A DNA stretch of 64,000 nt, taken from the NCBI GenBank assembly GCA_013423385.1, contig BLZA01000007.1:124001-188000 (forward strand), in the 5' to 3' direction. The notes below the pieces were generated by a model. That model saw only the letters and a program-made list of their open reading frames with translations. It was not told the DNA's origin and did not search any database. Shown here piece by piece: positions 57,805 to 64,000 of this stretch (the first letter of the stretch is position 1; every line of letters starts with the position of its first letter). The translations under genes were made by a program, and so were the position numbers. The stretch comes from Naganishia liquefaciens (Eukaryota; Basidiomycota; Tremellomycetes; Filobasidiales; Filobasidiaceae).

Positions 57805-60669
57805 TTAGAGCAGCGTAGCTTGCGCAGATGCCGGAGTCTTTGCATTATATTCGAGATCTTCTATGCGCGCCTCGAGCTACACAAGGCTATCAGCTACCCG
57901 GACTTTGCGGGCAAGACTAGAAACTTACCTCCAGTTTGTCGGCCTCGAGCGCGTCGATCCTGCGTCGCGCCTCTTGCAGCTTGGTCTGCAGCATCTGTGC
58001 GTCCTGCCGAATGGTCGATGCAATTTCCTCGGGCAAGTCCCGGGGTGCGTCCTTTTGCATCGTCAAACGTGTGATCTCGCTCTGGAGTTGCGCCATTCGA
58101 TTTCCTTGGTCGCTGCGAGCCGGGCGTCGGTCAAGCCGTCTCTCGATGAAGCCAGGGACTCACGAAAGTTGATTCTGGAGCGAGTTCTTGTCCTTTTCAT
58201 GGCGTGCGAGCACAATCTCCATCTGCACACATCAGGATGAAATCTCGAGCTGTTTCGAACAAACGTACCTGCTTGAATGCACTCGTCATCTTGTTCAGCG
58301 AGCTTTCTGTTTCCTTTTGTTTACGTATATCGGCATCCCTGTGCCGCAAGTCAGCGAAGAACCCAACAACCCTCGACGCGCCGCATACCAGAGTAATTGA
58401 TTATGGTACAGCTTGTCGACCTCTTTCTCATAGTCTTCAATGTGCTTGATCTTGGGCTCGGCTTCGCGGAGCCGATTGTTGAGCTTGAAGTGTCTGCAAA
58501 AACGGGTCAGATACCGCGGCCCGGCAGCGAGGCACAAACTCACGCTTCCTTGACACGCGCCAACTCGAGTTTTTGCGCTTCGAGGATCCTCTGCGGTGAG
58601 GCGTCAGTGAAAAGGTCTCCCGCCAGACAGCTCGTGCCGTTTCAGACACGCACCGACTGATCCTCAATCTCTGCTCGCGTTGTACTCGTCTCCAGCGCGC
58701 GGGCCCGCTTCTCCTCCCGCTGAATCTGCCGCGTCTCACGCTGCTCGGTCTGCATCTTTGCGATAGATTCCTTGGCTTTATCGGCGGCGGCTCGCTGGAT
58801 ACGGAGTTCCTCCCGCAGATGTCGGATTGTGGCCGTTTGTTCCTTGAGTTGGTTATACTGCGGCAAGGGAATTCGGTTCGGGGCCCCGGCGAGAGATGAA
58901 AGTCCGGATGACTCACAATGTTCTGACGCTCGGCTTCGTCTGCGATCACGGCAATCACCTTTTCATGCAGCCGATAGACGTCTGCAAGGCGATTCCGTCA
59001 GCACGGTTCATTTGTAGGCAAAGCAAAGAAGACCTCGGCTCACGCTGCAAATACGACCCAGCGAGCGACTTGGCATGGCGCAGATCTATCTCGAGAAACT
59101 CCTTTTCCCGCCTCAGGGAATCTACCTCAGCCTGCAAAGTCTCCCCGGCACTGCCGCCGGTACCCGTTTCCCCGCCAGCGTGATGATGATGTCCCTTGAT
59201 ACCCATCGCTCGGATATTAATGGGCGCCGTCTGGGAGGAGATGTACGTGGCTTGCGCTGTCGTTGTGGCGCCAATGCCAACGCCGCTGCCACCGCCACTG
59301 CCGCCTTGCTGCGCTGATGAACGGTGATGCGCAAGTTTCCGGTCCGAATGGTACCGCCCTTGGACAGATCCACCCGACGAGCTCAGCGCCGTATCTGTCG
59401 GACTGGCCATCCGGTCCCGGGGGACATTGCCCTCGGCTTGACGACCCCTCCCGGGCGCAAAAGAGGAGAGGAGACCACCGGCATTATCGATGGATGGCAT
59501 AATGTTGCCGAGGTACAAGGCGTGTCCCTGGGCAATGCTTTCCGATGTCTGGGTACGGGCGAAGCGTAACGTGTCGGTGATTTCAGAGGCGGCGTCTGCG
59601 AGGAGGATGGCAGGATTGAAAAGGAACCCGCGAAGGGCGGTCTGAGAGGAAACGAGCAAGCGACTCAGCAACGCAGCGAAAAGCGCTTGACAGGTCTCGG
59701 GAAGCTTACAGCCAGAAGATCGACGACCTCTCGTTTGCGCCACACCTCTGCCCACGGAACGTCGTATGGTGATTCCACGGCGTGCTCGACGAGGTATGTT
59801 GCCGGATCGCGTGCGAGTCGAATAACATTGGCGGGCCAGAGTGCGTACAACTCGAGCAGCAGGGCGCGCGGCAAGTCTTGTGCGCGCGTGGCGGGGCTCG
59901 CCGTGTCGATGCTCATGATGGATGCCGGGGCGGCCCAGGTATCGGTTGTCATTCCCGTTGTGTTAGTCGTCGGCGCAGCGGCCCTCCATCCGAGTCCTGG
60001 TTTCGGCGCAGCCGTCACCTCGGCCAGTCCGCTGGCGGGATCCTCTCCTCTCCATACGGCACCGTCATCATTCTCGTCATCATTACCCCTATCCACGCCA
60101 TCCTCAAATTCCATTCTCGCACCACTACTGCCTCTGTGCGCCTTGTTCAAGAACCCACCCTCGTCCCACGTGTCCCCGGGAACTGTATTCTCCGGCATAT
60201 CCCTCGCGGCATCCGCCCCTACGCCCGTCATCCCCCACCGCGGGATCCCCCTGCGCTGCGTTCGTCTACGCCAAACAATTGCACGCACCAGCACGCCACC
60301 CAGCACGGGCACGCTTGCGCACGTTTCGGCGGGCGCATGGGGGATCACTTGAGCAGACAACTTGAGAAGCGCCGCAAAGAGGTGCGGTTGCGTATCGAGC
60401 TGCATCGAGCGAATGATGCATCGGGTCCACAACGACGAGCTCACGAGTGCAGGCGAGAGGTCCGGACGTGCGGTCAAGATGTGTGCGAGGTGCTTGACGA
60501 GCGTTATCCTGAGACTCGGGTTCCCGACAAAGAGGAGCTCGAGGTGCGGTGCGAATTGGGCGAAATCATGCGGAGTGGCCGCAGCGAGCGGGATGTCTCC
60601 GAGTGCGGGGTCGTCGGGAAGGGGGACATGGTCGCGCGCGACGAGCTGTCTGAGGGTGAGCGTCGTCAT
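57805..60669 (-). CDS. TSC1: Hamartin (Tsc1), TOR-pathway regulator
   Basis: Scaffold of the Tsc1-Tsc2 complex, the GAP that restrains Rheb and TORC1. It starts MTTLTLRQLVARDHVPLPDD. The N-terminal hamartin helical domain reads HLELLFVGNPSLRITLVKHL, LSPALVSSSLWTRCIIRSMQ, LDTQPHLFAALLKLSAQVIP, and LPRALLLELYALWPANVIRL. The middle is Gly/Ser/His-rich and disordered. The C-terminal half is coiled coil: LQAEVDSLRREKEFLEIDLR, YNQLKEQTATIRHLREELRI, MEIVLARHEKDKNSLQNQL and MLQTKLQEARRRIDALEADK, ending AKTPASAQATLL. The N-terminal HEAT-like core, disordered middle and long C-terminal coil match fungal hamartin. About ten exons; exon junctions in the coil are approximate. Tail-to-tail with pinin, 173 bp between stops. 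Confidence 0.8.
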
Positions 60670-61058
60670 GGCCGTGGCTTTGTGTGGGCCGCAGCGGGGG
60701 ACAGCGGGGGACGGCGGGGGGAAGGAGCAGGAGATGGGCTTATCGCGGTATAGAGGACCCGAGGATCACGTGGCGGATGCAGATGGGCGCGGCAATTTCA
60801 GACGGCCGTTTCAGTTTCAATTAGCGACACTTGGCCTGCATTTTGGCCGCGCGGAAATCAGAGCGATGCGGGGCGAGACCACGAGGAGCGGCCGATGGCC
60901 CGTCCGGGGGAACGGGGATGCATGGCGCATACACTGACTCGCACGTGGCGAGCAAATACAACCAAACGACAGGCATATGCGGGGGAAAACAGTCTGGGCG
61001 AATCTATAAGCCTGCAGACAGTGACAAGCGAAAAAACGAATGGAAGAAAAAACGACCG
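60670..61058. other. Intergenic region TSC1 / CENP-B-type gene
   Basis: About 390 bp upstream of TSC1 and downstream of the next gene. A gggggacagcgggggacggcgggggg tract lies just upstream of TSC1. No gene or RNA recognised. Confidence 0.4.
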
Positions 61059-62936
61059 TCAAATCCCCAGCCTCGAGGAATACGGATGACTACTCGTATA
61101 CCCCTGCGCGCCGTACTGCTGCTGCTGCGTTCCGTACGCATGATGATGCTGATACGACGTATGCTGTGCTTGCCCATTTTGCTGATAGCCCTGGGGATTG
61201 GCATACGACGTCGTATTGTGTGGAAGCTGGTATGTTGTCGGAGCCGCTGCGGCAGCAGCGGACGCCAGCGTCGAATACGACGACGACGACGGCGCGTACT
61301 GATTCGCGTACGTGTTGTGGGCGCCCGTGTACGCCTGTCGCGAAGCCGTCGAGGGGTGTGAGGTGTGGGAATTGTTCGCGACGAATTGCGTTCCAAGGCG
61401 GGACGAATGCTGGCTCGTCGAGACAGCGGACGACGTTGGCGCCTGTATCGGCTGCGCATACGTCGGCACGGCAGCGGCCCGCGGCGCGGCATGGACGGCA
61501 TTGTTTGTTACCGAGAGCACTTCGTCCTGCTTCTTGCACCATTCCAGCACACTGATCATGTTGGCCTGGACGTTATCCAACCCGACGTCTGATCGCTCGA
61601 GCGCAAGACCGAGAAGCGTCGTCGCTGCCGTTCGAACGGTGCCGATCTTTTCACTATCGAGTATGCTCCATCCAGAGGGATCCAGGGCGGCGGCGTTCGC
61701 GGCCGTGGCTGTGGCCGTGGTCGTTGTCGCCCCAGCCACCCCCGTCTCAAAGCCCGCCGGCGGATAATACTCGTCATCGCCCGACTCATCCACATCCCCG
61801 TAATCCGCTTGATAGTTGCCGTTATCCCAATGCATCATCGGATCCGATGGATGGTGCTGCTGCTGCTGCGTAAGATGTTCAATCTGCATCGTCGTCGTCG
61901 TTCGGGGCTGCCCAGATGCCGCGGCCGATTTGACCGGCTTGCCACGGATGGCGGTCTTGCTGCCGGCTTTCGATCCCGCCGCGCCCGTCTTGCGTGCCGC
62001 CCGTCGAGGTCCGGACCGCGGCACGGCTGTTTGCGGCGGCGCACGCGCGGTCGGTGCGACATGATTGCTTTGTTCATGCCCGTCCCCGCTTTCGTCGCCG
62101 TCGTCATCGTTGTCATCCTCCTCCTCCTCGTCCTCCTCGGTCTGCTCGGGAATCCCTGGCGCCGCGCCACCTTGCTTGGCCAATTTGGCGGCGGCGCGTC
62201 GTCGTTTGGCCGCGGCCCGTCGTTTCCTGAGCCGTCGTTTCTTGCCGTCAGGGTCGTCGGAGAAGTCGGCGTCTTCGATGGCACGCTGTGCCGCCTTGAC
62301 TTCCTTGCATCCAGCGAGCTTGATTCCGTAGCTACCGGACTTTATGAACACTTATCCCCGACAATCGCAGCGAGACGGACAATCCAAACTTACTAGCCAT
62401 AGAACGCCTGCAGCCATCCATTCGAGCCGACGAGCTCGACGCCGCCCAATCGCTCCTGATAGATCTTGAGCTTTTGCTTCAACAGCGGACCCGTCACGGG
62501 GATCCCTTGCTCCTCGGCCCACGTGCAGAAATTCACGAGCTGCGCCTCGACGGCCGGATTCTTGCTCTTCCGGGGTCTCTTTCTCGGCACCTCGCCATTC
62601 TCCTCGTCCTCGAGCGCTTTCGCCAACTTGTCCCGCGACTCTTCCCACTTGTGGACCGTCTTGCGCGTCAAGAAGATTGGCGGTTCTTGCTTTTCGAAAT
62701 AGGCAATCGTGGCAGCCTCGGGATGACCGTGATCACGCTCGCGCATCTTGCGCAGGAAATCCACCACGCGGAGCTTGTCCCGGAGTGGATAATGCTTCCA
62801 TTTCGTCGACGTTGCCTCGCCGTCCTTGTTGGCGGTAGCCCCATCGTCGGCCGGTGCAGGCGTCGTTGGCGTGCCCGGATCGACGACATTGTCAGACGTC
62901 ATGTTGACATCTTGAAGTTCGGCCATCGCGCATCCC
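61059..62936 (-). CDS. CENP-B-type helix-turn-helix DNA-binding protein
   Basis: Probable nuclear DNA-binding protein derived from a pogo/Tc5-type transposase N-terminus. It starts MAELQDVNMTSDNVVDPGTP. The first helical unit is YPLRDKLRVVDFLRKMRERD with HPEAATIAYFEKQ; the CENP-B-type HTH is VEAQLVNFCTWAEEQGIPVT, LLKQKLKIYQERLG and GSNGWLQAFYG, spliced to YYGIKLAG. The rest is low complexity: basic RRLRKRRAAAKRRRAAAKLA, acidic EEDEEEEDDNDDD, Gln/His, Thr/Ala runs and a Tyr/Gln/Ser-rich tail (QLPHNTTSYANPQGYQQNG). One predicted short helix, IGTVRTAATTLLGLALERSD then ISVLEWCKKQDEVL, may oligomerise. No DDE catalytic domain follows, so it looks domesticated. Two exons, about 610 residues. Confidence 0.78.
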
Positions 62937-63413
62937 TCGATTAGATGACCTGCCCAGAGTCCACTGGACGCCGGACAAGACCACGGCCAACGACCCTCTG
63001 TAATGGTCCGCCGCACCCCTTGGCGCGCGGGCCGATAGCCAGATCGCGCTGTTTTGGTCACGTGCATTTAGGGTCTGAATTCATTCGACGGTGAAGCGAG
63101 CTGCGTCGAGTGAGGATGGCGATGGCCATGGTCGTTGGCAATGGGTTGCAAGATTCTCCTTGTCAGCACAGGACGTGGGCGTGTTGGAAGCGGGCAGGCA
63201 AGGCAACTGCAGACAATGGCGTAAAGTCAGTAGTCCATACGAAAACCGGCGCGCTCGAACATTGCACCATCAATGCATGATTATCCGCAGGCAATACAAC
63301 TTGCGTCGAGTTTCTGAAATGTACAAGTCACATAACTGGAGTGAAAGAAAAGGAGAACCATTTGTCTCTTCTCGCCGGTCGGCTTTCCACAACCACTCCT
63401 CCCCACTCATCTC
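62937..63413. other. Intergenic region
   Basis: About 480 bp between two minus-strand genes. A plus-strand frame (63091-63417) is open but has no motif. Probably promoter for the CENP-B-type gene. Confidence 0.4.
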
Positions 63414-63758
63414 CTAAAACTCATCCCGCTTCGCTCTCACTCTCGGCACAAGCTCCTGCACCACGGCCACACCCTGATCTCCCTTTAGCGCACCCAAGAC
63501 CTGCCCCTTGACCCTCTCCCACTCGGACTTGTCCACCCCGTCCACTTGATAGATATGACTATCCTCGAGCTCCCCAACTTGAGAGACGTGGTGCAGCTGG
63601 ATCAGCTGGAATGCGCGTGTATTGGCGGACAGAGGGTCGGCATCGGAGGAAGGGAGACGGGTGAGAGATGAAGGGTTGTGCATGTAGGGTGATGAGGAGG
63701 GGAAAGTGAGCGAGAGGTAGGTGTTGGCGGCGTGGTCGAGCGCGGGCGGAGGCGACAT
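63414..63758 (-). CDS. Small unrecognised protein (114 residues)
   Basis: An intron-free frame starting MSPPPALDHAANTYLSLTFP and ending VVQELVPRVRAKRDEF. The first half is Ser/Pro-rich; the second half looks folded (RAFQLIQLHHVSQVGELEDS, HIYQVDGVDKSEWERVKGQV). No family recognised. The start is the first Met, directly upstream of which lies the presumed promoter at the window edge. The codon pattern and folded-looking half make it more likely real than chance. Confidence 0.55.
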   Translation of the reverse strand: MSPPPALDHAANTYLSLTFPSSSPYMHNPSSLTRLPSSDADPLSANTRAFQLIQLHHVSQVGELEDSHIYQVDGVDKSEWERVKGQVLGALKGDQGVAVVQELVPRVRAKRDEF

Positions 63759-64000
63759 TGAAACCGCGGTCCGAGTTTAGAATTCTGGTAAAAGGGGGCC
63801 CGGTGGCGTCAATTCGCCTGCGGGATTAATGTTGTGAAGTAGACCCACCTGATGACTTCCTTGACACAAAGCCTGATATCAGTTGGGAGTATGACTTGCA
63901 CAACCTCGAGATTCGTTCGTAGCCCTCCCCTCTAGGATCCTCGCTCGTGCATGCATAGCGGCTGTATTCGTCATCCGCGTCGCCCAAATGATGGACATGC
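63759..64000. other. Window-end flank
   Basis: About 240 bp upstream of the small gene. No frame, motif or RNA recognised. Confidence 0.3.

Overview
The window is nuclear DNA of a fungus, most likely a basidiomycete. Genes are packed on both strands and cut by many short GT-AG introns, mostly about 45-75 nt. Convergent neighbours can be only tens of bases apart (30 bp between the CDK8-type kinase and the Vps38 gene). The gene set is fungal: mitochondrial ribosomal proteins, Kgd4, CDK8/Ssn3, Vps38/UVRAG, hamartin, a Pth11-type rhodopsin-fold receptor and a FucP-type transporter. All exon structures were inferred by eye from splice sites and protein similarity, so coordinates give the coding span from start to stop codon, introns included.

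Left third (1-20 kb, GC-rich): DUS3 tRNA-dihydrouridine synthase (cut by the window start), CSTF2/Rna15 mRNA 3'-end factor, DPM3 subunit of dolichol-phosphate-mannose synthase, the Nup98-Nup96 precursor, an AIF/AMID-like FAD oxidoreductase carrying an unusual His- and Cys-rich insertion, Kgd4/mS36, mitochondrial ribosomal protein uS5m whose large intron holds a higher-order minisatellite, and the Mediator kinase CDK8/Ssn3 with a long acidic insertion.

Middle (20-44 kb): Vps38/UVRAG, an unrecognised disordered acidic protein, mL41, TTI1 (TELO2-TTI1-TTI2 complex), mS34, a possible small gene, a large disordered protein with a conserved-looking C-terminal domain, a mucin-like single-pass membrane protein, and a class I cAMP phosphodiesterase with a degenerate receiver-like domain near its N-terminus, recalling animal PDE8.

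Right third (44-64 kb): a gene-poor, dyad-rich 1.8 kb stretch, then a group suggestive of small-molecule sensing and catabolism: a LigB/DODA ring-cleavage dioxygenase, a divergent beta-propeller lactonase-family gene, and one gene joining a complete 7-TM Pth11/rhodopsin-type receptor domain to a complete FucP-like major facilitator. After that come an unrecognised basic protein, the peroxisomal ATP carrier Pmp47, pinin, hamartin/TSC1, a CENP-B-type DNA-binding protein without a transposase catalytic domain, and a small unrecognised gene.

The two most promising novelties are the receptor-transporter fusion (49577-52582) and the triple Cys-motif/His-rich insertion in the AIF-like oxidoreductase (12341-14606).
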